NCBI GenBank assembly: GCA_022453515.1
Contig: JAJNNY010000009.1
Span: forward strand, 1-64,000
Direction of reading: 5' to 3'
Source of the DNA: Astrocystis sublimbata
Taxonomy: Eukaryota; Ascomycota; Sordariomycetes; Xylariales; Xylariaceae
DNA: 64,000 bases
Shown here: positions 53,862 through 64,000 of the stretch, piece by piece
How the letters are laid out: each line of letters opens with the position of its first letter
How positions within the stretch are numbered: the first letter of the stretch is position 1
Translations under genes and position numbers: made by a program
The notes under the pieces: model-generated
The model's database searches: none
What the model was told of the DNA's origin: nothing
What the model saw: the letters and a program-made list of their open reading frames with translations, nothing else

Positions 53862-56800
53862 GGGTGCGGGCAACAGGTGCTAGACAGGACGACCGAGTCC
53901 GCGACAATTAATTACACAATAAAAACAATGCGACGACGCACACGAAGCTGTCGCGCATCAACAGCGCATCGCCGAGCTCCAAGGGTGATAAGGCTGGATG
54001 TGTGGCTGATGCCCGTGGCTGTCAGCGATGGTGTTGTTCAGAGGCGGACCGCGATGTCGAGGTGGCAGCCAAACACGGTAGATTTGAAGAAGTGCAAGCC
54101 AAATTAACCTAGTGAAACTCTGTAGCATCAACAGCCGCGTGAATTGCTCTTCGTTTTGAATTAAAAAAGCGCGAACTCGAGGCTGCGGACGAGGTGCAAG
54201 TGAGCCTGGTGTAAATGGAGGCTGGTGTTAGTTGGCGACGACAAGTACGGTAGTGACTGAGCCGCAGAAAATGATGGGTTGTGGATGAGCAGAGGGAAAA
54301 AGTGCTTGGGGGGAGACGCCAACTGTGGTGGTGCAAAAAAGGTGGGAACTGGAGAATCAGGGTATCAGTGAACCTTGGCTTGCTGAGAGGCCTGTTGCGG
54401 CAGGACTTCAATAGTGAGTGCTGCAGGTGGCCACGGGGAAGTACTCGTAGGTACTGGTCAGGGCTGGCTTCCGGCTGGGGTACCGAGCAGTGACCGATCA
54501 GCGACAGGAGCTGGGGTTCTGCAGCCGGGGGTGGGGGTTTGCTGAGGAGGCGTGGGTGGCCGCAGTGGTGGCATCGCATCGGTGGCACTGTTTGCCTCCG
54601 CCTTCGATGACGCGCTACCTATTGCTAGGTAGGTACCTAGAGCCTGCCCGGGCAGTGATCAGGCGCGCTCAGGGCTCTGAACAGCTATCTCCTGGGGATT
54701 TCTTCCATCTTAGCATGCCGGTCATAGAGATCTATGGCCGTTGATTGGTGTGGAAAGCAGTAAGTACTTCCTAACCAGGCACGAGCTGGGCAAGCTTACG
54801 CCTGGGCATAGGCGAGTAGGTAGGCGAGGTAAGCACCTCGCTAGTCTCTACTTGGCTAGCTTTGATGGGGAGAAAGCGCGTGGGTGGGCCCCGTCTATTG
54901 ACAATTGGTGGCTGACAGTGACGACCATGCAATGTTGCTGTTTGCGGCCAGTAGTTACCTCGATGCCCATATGCCTACCTTGCCTTAGGTACTTTCAATC
55001 ACATAAGGTTGTTAGTCTTCCTGTAGCCCATCAAGACTACACGTACTCAGACTATTGTCTCTGCCTGCCTATCTCGCATGCAGATTCTACACCCTTAAGG
55101 TATCACGATTTGCAGGATTGACCTATGACACTATACGATGACGTAAGTAAGTTAGTATGTAGATAAACGAACGCCACAGTACCTGAGGTCCTGAGGTCCA
55201 TGTCTCGTATGCACGGCGGCCTGTACGAAAAGAGTCCATGAAGCTGACTGGGCTTCTTAATACCACCAACAGCGCCAATTGCATGATGAGAATGGCCGTG
55301 GTCGTGTGTGCTTCTTTTGCTACGCAGTTACAGCAGAGACGACCACATGGAGGACTCAATGCTCCAACTACCCTCGGGGTCCATGACAGGCTTGATAGGC
55401 TCAAATAGTCTTTGAACTGGACAAGGCTTGGTCGAGTCGGCGACTGAACTCGGTGTTCGGCGGCGATAATGCTCCTATTGGTTGCATCCGAGAGTGGCGC
55501 TCAATAGTCAAAAATTCGATGAAGATTAGTACTTACTCGGATCTCACATAGTACTGATATTCCTAATACCTCAAGATGCGTTTGGATGCTCAGTAAAACA
55601 TCAAGTTCTGCGTGATAAAAAATACCCTTTCAACAATCAGTGGTTGTGTGGTTCTACTACTGTTGCTGCTGCCACCAAACAAACCTGTTGTGCAGGTAGG
55701 TAGTCAGAAACCATGATCTCGTGCAGCCAGGTTAAGTAGGAAAATACATGTAGGTCGGTACTGGGTTTACCTTCACAACTCAGGTCTTGATGTGCCGTTC
55801 ACAGATCAAATTTCCTACTACTGCATCCAAGTATGTGGTGACATCGATGGCAGTGCAATTCAAGTACAATACATTCTACCGGCGACTTCCACCCCCATCT
55901 GATCTTCATCAGTATGAATTCGCGGGACATGCCACCTGATATCTCAGCAAATACGTGATGTGCCTAGATCCGCAACCTTACAACTGCCGCGAACCAACCA
56001 CAAGGCTGCAGGCGACGTCATGAGGGATGGTCTACATTGCCCATTATTGCCAAGAAATCCTATGATGACCACGCAGCTCATACTAGGCCTCACGTGTACA
56101 GCGCAACTACGTCTCAGTGATCATGTAAGCATGTAGGTTTTGGTCACGCAATTTCGATTCATACCACTCGTCGTTTGCCAAAAGTTATACTTGATGTTTG
56201 TGAGGTTTGCATCTGTAAAGGCCAAGAATCACGTCTCAACAATCCGAGCTGTATTCAACTGTGGCCAATCTCCAAGCTAAACTGCGTCAAGATATCATTT
56301 CTCCTTTTATAGGATATGCCTCTGTCTCTTTTTGCATAAAATTCATCAATCTTCCCTGAATACATTCAACGAAACCATACCGGGAGCTTTATAGTTGGAG
56401 CTAGGTACATCCAACTTTGTTCGAAAAGGAGCTAAATTATAGTGTTTGTGGTTCAGAACGAGGTCGCACATCAGCAACGGAAACTAAAGGAGTGTTCGCA
56501 CTCTAATGTCCCTATTCCGCAATTCACATTGTGATAAACACTTTCCTTGCTCTGGTACTCTGGCAGGTATGCCCAACATGATAATGTAAAGATAAGGCGG
56601 GGAAGGATGACATAAAAGAATGGTTCGGCTCGGTTGCAAGATTCTTGATTGATTTGCCCAGTAAATACGCAAGGCATAATCATAATAAGAATACATACGA
56701 TGAGGAGAACTTGTAGACCCTCTCATAGCCCATGCCTGGGTCGGGTGGTTGACTGCCAAGCCTTTATTATTGAGGTTGTGTTACGCACATGCGAACATTG

Positions 56801-59390
56801 AATTTAGCCGTTAAGCGTCTACTAGGAATAGTTCATCCGCGTCCCGTCGTCACTAAGGTTCACTAAATAGAAAGAAAAGAAAAATGAGAAGACGTAATCC
56901 ATGCGAGATTGGGCTGCACTGATAGCTATTAGTAAAGGCTTGATATGTTGTTGCTAACGTACAGCCTACAAGGCGCAAAACTATGCCATGAGAACAGCCG
57001 ATAACATCGAAATTCTTCTGATAGCCCGAGATTGGCCTTAAGGAGCAATTTACCTTAGGGTTTAAATGCGCTCATTTGCAATAGTCATGCCAATTCATGA
57101 TCAAATACTCAAACCGCCAAAGAGGTTGGGTCAAGTTCATATATACACCTATCAACGGACAAGAAGTAATCACCAAGCACTGCTTATCTTGTAGGTCGCA
57201 CATGGTTACGTTTATCGTTACAAATCCCCATGCGCTTTATGTACTAGCTGTAATTAGATGAAGCTCAAAGTCAGTCTCTAACTTATTCGCATTAAAGATC
57301 GGTGGCGCAGCAGACTCAGCCCTATGCGCCATGCTTGACCTGGTCCGACGGCTTACGTACGCACTTTTATGATAGACGAAATCTTGGGCGCAAGTTTTGT
57401 TGGCGATTTCTTTGATTAAACTATAGCTCTCAAACCCTGGCTGTCAGGCTTGCATCGTGCCACACTACGTCGCCTATTAATGAGGTGACCCTAATGCTGT
57501 CAGCTTTGACGGGGGTTTCAGGTAAAGTGCGTTGGCTAGGTCTAGAGTCTTGACACGCCAACACATCTCGGCGCCAATTGGTTGCAACCGCGCTCAATAT
57601 GAATTGCTATAACGTCCGTTATGCTCTCATCAACAAAAGTATGTATTTAATTGCAATTCGGGAACGGCTAGACCTGAACGTGAACAGGGCTGGTGATGTT
57701 CGAGTAGATCAAGCGCTAAAGAGTGGGATGCGGTGAAGTACTTGTTGGAGGCTAGCGAATGAAGCAAATGAATCTCGCAAGGTGATGGTCACTCTAAGCC
57801 AACTCCAATCACTTCCCATCGTGCCGAAATTGCCAACAGCTCATTGAGACCCGAGATGCCAAGCCCCTTTCCATGGGTCGTGCCGTGTTGCGTTGCGTTG
57901 CCCTCGAGCCAATTCGGCAGTTTTGTGGAGAAGATCGAGACAAGGGGGGCACCTAAAGCAGAAGTTGGGTCGAGTAAGCCATGGACAACGACGGGTGGTC
58001 CCTATGGTAGACCGCCAGAACGATTACTAGTCGAGCTAGTGTACAGCTCTCAATGGTTGATTCCGCTCGAAACTAAACTTTGATAAGTATCTTGAAAGGA
58101 GGCCAGGTCGGAAGAGGTTCAGGATAGCCTTCCCGAGAGAGTTGAGAAGAGCAATAATCAATGTTCATTAGATGCAGATGTGTTGTAGATTGGTTATAAG
58201 TAATTCCAGTCCAGAAGGGGAGCGTGTAGTATGCTCATGTCGAAACAGTCAAATGACTTACATTAGGTACTTATTCACATCGACAAATCGAGCAGAGATT
58301 GATGTAGCCGAAGTGTCACCCAGACAAAGAGGGATGTGCTGCTAAACTTACTCATGATTGGCATGGCGATATTAGTTAGTGCAACTTCGTATCTCACTTT
58401 GGCCTCGTATTCTCGTTAGGTACACATAGGAAGGCCGGTTTGCAGCATCAATATTTCGGTGCCTGCGACCCTGGGGGCTTGGGTTAGGTAGTTCACAACA
58501 ACATAGGACGAACAGGTTTTAGGCTATCAATCCCGCCTCATCTGAAGAGGTCAACTGGTAGTTTTGTACACCTGAGTCAATATGTGTGTCTGTTGGTCGT
58601 AAATGGCAGTCTGCTTGGTAGGCACGAGTTGCTTGGTACAATATGACGCTATACCCAGCTCAAACTCGGAACCACAGCCTGTAACAGTCCCCTGGCATCA
58701 TATCACCCATCACATACAAATGCCTCGTACGTCTTAGATAGGGGGTGAAAATGATATGTATGAAGCCCAAAGATGGAAGACAATTTGCCACTTCTGTCCT
58801 TTCTTAGCATCACAATGCGTTCATTGAGCATTCTGGAAGATTGAATAGGTACCAAGAGTTTAGGTGCTCGGCCGAGGACCATTGGCAAAGACCATTGGCA
58901 ATAAGTAGCGAAGAGTTGATTGAACACGCTCTTTGTCTCCTTGGCCGGCAGCTTGGCCCCCCGCCTCCAGTCCTGTCACGCCTGTCAAAAGCCTGCGGTA
59001 CCTGCAGTAGCCGCTGTCCCTTTCTGTCCTCGCGTCCTCGCGGGCCCCACTTGGCGAGACACTGCCTCTTTAGGAAGCGTATTCAGAGATGTGATTGGTC
59101 GATGGGCTCGCAGCAGCAGATTAGTCCCCTGGCGAGCGTGGTAGTCGAGGTAGTGCCCCTGCAATCCCACACAGCGTGCCCTTGTTAGCCCGCTGTGCCT
59201 GGCTGCACTACCCACTCTTCATTTCCTTCCCGTCGAGGCAATTGGGAAGAATCAAAGGAACAATATGGTGCGAGATGACGGGTGCTCGCTGGCCGGTGAC
59301 TGGCGTAGGAGAGCGGGGGCCCAGCGCCTGTCCCTGCGCTCGCTGGCCCGTCCTGGGCTCCCGGCTTCTTATGCGTTTCGACGCCTTCAC

Positions 59391-59640
59391 CTTCTTTTCC
59401 CTCCCTCTCTTACCTGCGCTCGAACCTCCTTCCCTCTCCCTCCCTTTTGACTCCATCGTCGCGTCGTTGTTCCACCCAACTGAGAGCCCAACAACTCTCA
59501 CCCACATTCTTTTGGAATCGCGCACACATTCTTTGCAGACCTACAACACCCGAGAGGGCAACCCCCCGGCTCAGCCCAGTCCCACGAAGTTAATTACCAC
59601 ACACAAACATACACACACACCTTGCACTCGACATTGTTCA
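59391..59640 (+). promoter_or_regulatory. CT-rich core promoter/leader of the SUN-family gene
   Basis: A strongly pyrimidine-rich plus-strand stretch (CTTTTCCCTCCCTC, CCTTCCCTCTCCCTCCC) sits about 320-570 bp before the start codon, just before the putative 5'-UTR intron. Such CT tracts are typical of transcription start regions of highly expressed fungal genes. This is an inference from composition. Confidence 0.5.
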
Positions 59641-59655
59641 CGGTCCTGACCTTAG

Positions 59656-59875
59656 GTAAGCAGACTTTCATATATTGGCCGATGTGCCCTGGGTTATATT
59701 GGTGTTACCAGGGAGGAGGTACCTCCTTCCAACCGGAACAGGTGTAGCAGAACATGGCGTGCCAGCTTCTCGAGGGTCTCGTACGTTTATGGAGGCTGAG
59801 GAGGCAGCAGCGGCTCACCTAGAGCCAGGTCGTATCTGCTATCATGCGACGTGATCTAACGAACTGTCAACATAG
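59656..59875 (+). other. Putative 5'-UTR intron of the SUN-family gene
   Basis: A good donor (CTTAG|GTAAGC at 59656) and a good branch-acceptor pair (ATCTAACGAACTGTCAACATAG ending at 59875, shown here for its CTAAC core) define a 220-bp intron. It ends 82 bp before the ATG at 59958. Confidence 0.55.
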
Positions 59876-59957
59876 ACAAGCGATTCGAAGCCGCTCCCTC
59901 TCAAATTAGCAATACAAGGCGCAAACCAAGTTCAACGCGAATCCAACTGCGATAATC

Positions 59958-61348
59958 ATGAGGTCGACAATCCTGAATCTTGCCCTTGCGGCGTCCCTCG
60001 GCTCGGTAGCTGTAGCTCAACCCCATCGCCATGGCCATCAAGTCCATCACCAGAAGCGTGGAAACTCTGGCAACGAGAAGCGCGAGGTCGTGACCACGTA
60101 TGTGCCTGCCACCGTCACCCAGTTCGTGCTGGGCGACAAGGTGGTCACCCCCGAAGAGGCTCAGGCTGGCCTGGACAAGGGTCTTTACGTCGTCATTGGC
60201 GAGACCACGCCTAAGTTCACCCCTCCACCCGCGCCGATCCCGACTACTTCCTCCAAGGAAGATGCTATCTTCATCGAGAAGGTAGCTACTTCGTCGTCGT
60301 CGTCGTCAACCCCTCCTCCCGCTCCCACCACCACCTCGACCCCGCCTCCCCCGCCGACGACCACATCCACGTCTACCCCTGAGCCCGAGCCTACGAAGCC
60401 CAGCCAGCCAAACAAGCCCAGCTACCCTGTGAGCACCGGTGGCCAGGGTCTTGATTCTGATTTCCCCGACGGTGAAGTCGACTGCACCGAGTTCCCTTCA
60501 GCTTACGGTGCAATGGCTCTTGACTACCTTGGCCTGGGTGGCTGGAGTGGACTTCAATTCACCCCCAACTTCAGCTTGAAGGATCTGGCCATCAGCTTCA
60601 TCGAGACGGGCGTTGGTAAGCCGAAAGGACAGACGGGGTTCTACTCGTATGCTTGCCCAGCGGGATACGTCAAGACGCAGTGGCCCTCGGCTCAGGGCAA
60701 CACCGGCCAATCGATCGGTGGTCTCTACTGCAATGCACAGGGCAAGCTGGAGCTTACCCGTGGCGACGTTAGCAAGAAGCTGTGTGAGAAGGGTATCCCG
60801 GGCATTACCATCAAGAACAAGATGAACTCTGGAGCGTCTGTCTGCCGGACTGACTACCCTGGCACGGAGAACATGGTGGTCCCGCTCGAGGCGAGCCCCG
60901 GGGGCACCTTTGAGCTCGCCAACGTGGCATCCAACAGCTACTACGTCTGGCAGGGCAAGTCGACTACTCTGCAATACTACGTCAACAAGAAGGGTGTCAG
61001 CGCCGAGGAGGGCTGCCGATGGACCTGTGCCTTCGATCCCGAGGGCTGTGGTAACTGGGCGCCCATCAACATCGGTGTTGGTCAGGACGCATCCGGCACC
61101 ACTTACCTGTCGATCTTCCCCAACAAGGCGGTATCGAAGGCCATCCTTGACTTCAACATCGACATTTCAGGCGACAACTCGCTTGAATGCTACTACCACG
61201 CCGGTGAGGGTTTCGCCGTTGGGCCAGATGGCTGCACTGTAAGTTGAACATGTTCTCCGCCTTCTTACGTGGATCGTGATAACTAACCCCTGTTCTCCAG
61301 ACTGGCATTCCTAAGGGTGGTTCAGTTACCATTACCTTCAGCGACTAA
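59958..61348 (+). CDS. SUN-family secreted cell-wall protein (GH132, Sun4/Sim1/Uth1-like)
   Basis: Acts in wall beta-glucan remodelling and septation. Two exons (59958-61238 and 61301-61348) give 442 aa. A signal peptide (about residues 1-20, LNLALAASLGSVAVAQ) is followed by a His-rich short segment and a Pro/Thr/Ser-rich linker with long TTTSTPPPPP-type runs. The C-terminal SUN domain starts at about residue 170 (DSDFPDGEVDCTEFPS). It includes WSGLQ, FYSYACPAGYVKTQWP, SIGGLYCN, SYYVWQGKSTTLQYYVN, and CRWTCAFDPEGCGNWAPIN. The small last exon adds TGIPKGGSVTITFSD. Cysteine pattern and order fit the family. A CT-rich leader and a 5'-UTR intron suggest strong expression. Confidence 0.95.
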
Positions 61349-62854
61349 GGGGATATCAACTTTGGGCTCCTATGTTTTTCCCGCTCGTGTTGCGTTGCTT
61401 GTGTTGCTTGCCTTGCTTTCTAATGGATACCTCTTTGCCACATTGCAACCTTGCCGAAGCGATACTCTGACAGATGCGCTGATGATGATGGTACCTTCAA
61501 ATCTAATTGTTATTGTGTATAATTTTTGGCCGTGCGTAATGGTAATGGAGGCCGAGCGCGGTGTGGCTTTTGACTGTATAACTTCTATTTATCCCTTTGC
61601 TGGGATTGCTATATCGTGTATTCAAGATCGATTCAATTGCGGTATCTCAGCAACGCCATTAACGAGTTACGATATATGGGGGATCGGTCCTTAACTATTC
61701 GATCTTCTAGAGTAATTGCTCGAATTCAAACACCGTTCTCGCACATCAGACGTGGTGATGGCTCCGTGCAATGTCTTGATAGGCGACGAGTTGGATGCCC
61801 GGCCAATAAGCATGCCATTTGCAAGGTTCATCTGCACCCCGCATCAGCGTCGCAGTGCCAATTATGAGGGGGCTGGCTTGCTATGCTTGTCCGCTAATCG
61901 GGTTTCGCGAACAGATTCCCCGGTGCTCATTCAGTGCATGAGCGAAAAGGCCGACCCCATCAAATTACTTTGGTGTCTCGAAACAATTGTATAATTTGTA
62001 CGTACAAGTTCGTCCACCCTGCGAACCATAACGATTCGACAAGGTGAAGATGGACTTGAGCTGAACGAACAATGGCAAGGTCTGAATGCAGGATAGGCAG
62101 ATCATCTAACGTGCTTGCATTTATGTAAGACATCATCTAACGTTTTCAATTGTGGCGTCTTGTTTCTATTTACGTACAGATATCTAAGTAAGATAGAGGA
62201 CTCGGAATTGTCTCAACGGCGAGCAAGATTCCGACTGCATGTGCGCACTTCCACAAACGTGCATACTGACATCCAGATTCGTGTACCATCGGAGGATTGC
62301 TTCCTGCTCGATCTATTGCTAAATTGTGCTACACTCCTTATTTTCGAAGAGATCTCATTTGTCAATGCATTCAACAATCGATCTTGTGGGCTGTGTCGGG
62401 TCCTACCTAGGTATCTGGGGTCAGCTGTTCAACTAAGGTTGTACCTAATACCATACCTTAGGTACTTACCTAGCTAAGTTCCAATTGCCGCTGTCGAGGA
62501 GGATTCAAGGTTGAGTTTGGCCCCTCACATGCGGGACATGGTCATCGTCATGGCCCACCATCCTGCCATGCTTGCCTAAACCTTGCAGCTAAGCTAGGTA
62601 ACCTAGGATGCCTGCCTAGGATGCTAGGGTAGCTTTGTTCTCTCCGAGGTTCATGTCCAGCCTGGATTTATATTTGCGCTGCCACATGCCCTACCTAGAT
62701 CTAGGTACATACAAACCTTACATAGCATATATCCCTAATCGCCACACGAGTCGAGAGTCGTTCGTGTCGAAAGCCATCAGTTCCGTCGCCTCTGAGCTTC
62801 CTTTCCGGTTGGCAGATTAGGCATTGAAGCCGCCTTCGCCACATCCGGCTCGAT
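61349..62854. other. Intergenic region upstream of the MFS gene
   Basis: About 1.5 kb containing the SUN gene 3' region and the MFS promoter. CTACCTAGGTA/CCTAGGATGCCTGCCTAGG words cluster at about 62400-62470 and 62590-62630. I see no gene. Confidence 0.4.
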
Positions 62855-64000
62855 ATGTCTCTCCCGCGGGTGGGCTCACTGGAGACGTTTCTCAGCGTAC
62901 CGACTGAGGGCGAGAGATCACGGAGGGGGTCGATTGATTCCTTGACGCCCTCTGTGAGGCCGCGCAGACTCAGTTTCAACCCTCTACCCGAATCATGGGA
63001 TCCCGTCATTGCTAGAGAAATTGACCATCCCGCACCGACCATCGGTGCATTTGAGGTGCCCCAATGGAAACGAATGGGTGAGTCTTGTCCAGTCACTGAG
63101 TCGAGAATGTTACACTGGTTAGGTACTTACAGCTTACATGATCTGCCTAGTTCAAATCGTCTGTGCAGTGATCTACTGTCTATTCGCTGCTGGCGTAGTC
63201 TTTGGTTACGCGGCGTTGAAGCCTGTTCTGAAGAGGACGGGGGCCTACCAGGAGACTTGCGAGGGCAATGATATGTGTGTCGAAATTAGATTAAATCTGA
63301 TGTTTACTGTGGCCGCCGTGGTTACAAATGTAGCTGCCCTCCCCGTCGGGGCCATCCTAGACCACTACGGACCCCAGGTCTGCGGTGTCCTCGGCGCCTT
63401 GTGTCTGGCCATAGGCGCCCTCTTCATGGCGTTCGCCGAGAGAGTGCAGTTCGATGCCCTCCTGCCAGGATACTTGTTCCTGGCTCTTGGTGGTCCGTTC
63501 ACTTACATCTCCTCGTTCCAGCTGTCGAATGCATTCCCGCAGCACTCAGGTTTCATATTGGCGCTGTTGACCGGTGCTTTCGACGCCTCCAGTGCACTGT
63601 TTCTCCTGTACCGCATCGTCTTCGAGCAGAGTGGAGGCGCTTTTGGGCTTGAGAAGTTTTTCCTGGCATACCTGATCGTGCCTGTCGTGATAATCGTCAT
63701 GCAACTTACCATTCTTCCTAGACAGTCATACAAGACCGTTGGCGAGATGATCGTGGACTACGAGGCGCCGGCTTCTCGCGGCCCTCTCAATTCCGGCGCC
63801 GCTGGGGCTGATGACCAGGTGGATGAGGAGACGGCACTTCTACAGGAAGCGCAACGCCAGGAGCGCCAGGAGCTCAACGAGAACATCGCTCACGAAATCG
63901 AGGAGCTATTGGGCACCGAGACAGCCGACAAGCAGGCTCAGAGGGAGGAGCAAACGAACAACAAAAGCGGAGTTTGGGGTGTGATGCACAATCGCCCTGC
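62855..64000 (+). CDS. Major facilitator superfamily transporter, FMP42-like (3' end outside window)
   Basis: Exon 1 (62855-63077) encodes a cytosolic N-terminus (MSLPRVGSLETFLSVPTEG) with S/R-rich sites. After a 73-bp intron, exon 2 (from 63151) starts with TM1 (VQIVCAVIYCLFAAGVVFGY) and the motif ALKPVL. Five or more further membrane segments follow, including LPVGAILDHYGPQ in loop 2-3, a position that usually holds the MFS signature. A long hydrophilic central loop rich in Glu/Gln is reached at the window end (EEQTNNKSGVWG). The pattern resembles Fmp42-type transporters of unknown substrate; I would not name a substrate. About 357 residues are visible and the gene is cut by the window edge. 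Confidence 0.85.

Larger units (their letters stand above)
53862..59957. other. Six-kilobase stretch without a recognised gene
   Basis: Between the C2H2 gene promoter and the SUN gene I find no multi-exon or single-exon gene I can support. Base composition is mixed. ORFs are short and lack recognisable motifs. CCTAGG/GGTACC words occur at about 54628 and elsewhere. The last 600 bp hold the CT-rich promoter or leader and a 5'-UTR intron of the SUN gene (listed separately). A non-coding RNA or very short genes could be hidden here. Confidence 0.45.

Noticed and set aside
54109..54588. 159-codon minus-strand ORF upstream of the C2H2 gene
   Set aside because: Pro/His/Arg/Ser-rich reading of CT-rich DNA without ATG-supported domain or splice context.
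57844..58083. 79-codon ORF in the 6 kb gap
   Set aside because: It begins with TTG, has no recognisable motif and is isolated.
1..64000. CRISPR arrays, rRNA genes, transposase genes
   Set aside because: I looked for regularly spaced direct repeats, conserved rRNA stretches and transposase/reverse transcriptase motifs and saw none. CRISPR would not be expected in a fungal nuclear genome.

Overview
This window reads as nuclear DNA of a filamentous ascomycete (Pezizomycotina, most likely Sordariomycetes). The signs are many short introns (about 50-125 bp, a few longer) with GT..AG ends and CTAAC/CTGAY-like branch sites, a Zn2Cys6 regulator, a PTH11/SAT4-type rhodopsin-domain membrane protein, a SUN-family cell-wall protein, a fungal complex I accessory subunit and a kynurenine-pathway dioxygenase. 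About 20 genes can be supported. All functions are read from motifs and translated sequence; no database search was possible.

Layout. 1-4209 is a near-perfect inverted duplication (arms about 2.1 kb, spacer about 10 nt) carrying the same tRNA-Glu on both strands. 4.3-6.9 kb: four-exon Zn2Cys6 transcription factor. 7.6-8.5 kb: non-coding element with terminal inverted repeats and an AT-rich interior. 8.7-12.8 kb: HIT-family dinucleotide hydrolase convergent with the Ctf18 clamp-loader subunit. 13.1-20.2 kb: cytochrome P450, rhodopsin-domain membrane protein and aldehyde dehydrogenase. 21.6-29.6 kb: a Cys-rich single-pass membrane protein and two large proteins of unknown function. 30.8-33.8 kb: Nudix CoA diphosphatase and Ctr-type copper transporter. 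34.7-40.4 kb: three genes of unusual architecture. 41-42 kb: 3-hydroxyanthranilate dioxygenase. 42.4-53.9 kb: large single-pass membrane protein, Sil1, a complex I subunit and a C2H2 factor. 53.9-60 kb: a 6 kb stretch with no recognised gene. 60-64 kb: SUN-family protein and the start of an MFS transporter that runs off the window.

The most interesting region is 34.7-40.4 kb. Two adjacent minus-strand genes have unrelated N-termini but share a roughly 80-residue C-terminal module ending at the stop codon. The module holds three copies of a Q-[VIT]-[IML]-G core, and copies 2 and 3 lie exactly 30 residues apart in both proteins. The next gene, on the other strand, is a single-pass membrane protein with a Cys-rich ectodomain, and its cytosolic tail holds a closely similar NN-x-H-x-G-x-GDQ-x-x-G stretch. 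The motif resembles the RHIM-like 'PP' amyloid-signalling motifs of fungal NLR/HeLo-type cell-death systems. I propose a locally clustered membrane-to-cytosol system that signals by templated amyloid assembly. The shared module is seen in the sequence; the function is inference.

The remaining genes are mostly unrelated housekeeping functions (replication cohesion, ER folding, NAD biosynthesis, respiration, wall remodelling). The P450, rhodopsin-domain protein and aldehyde dehydrogenase could form a small catabolic or specialised-metabolism group, but nothing shows this directly.
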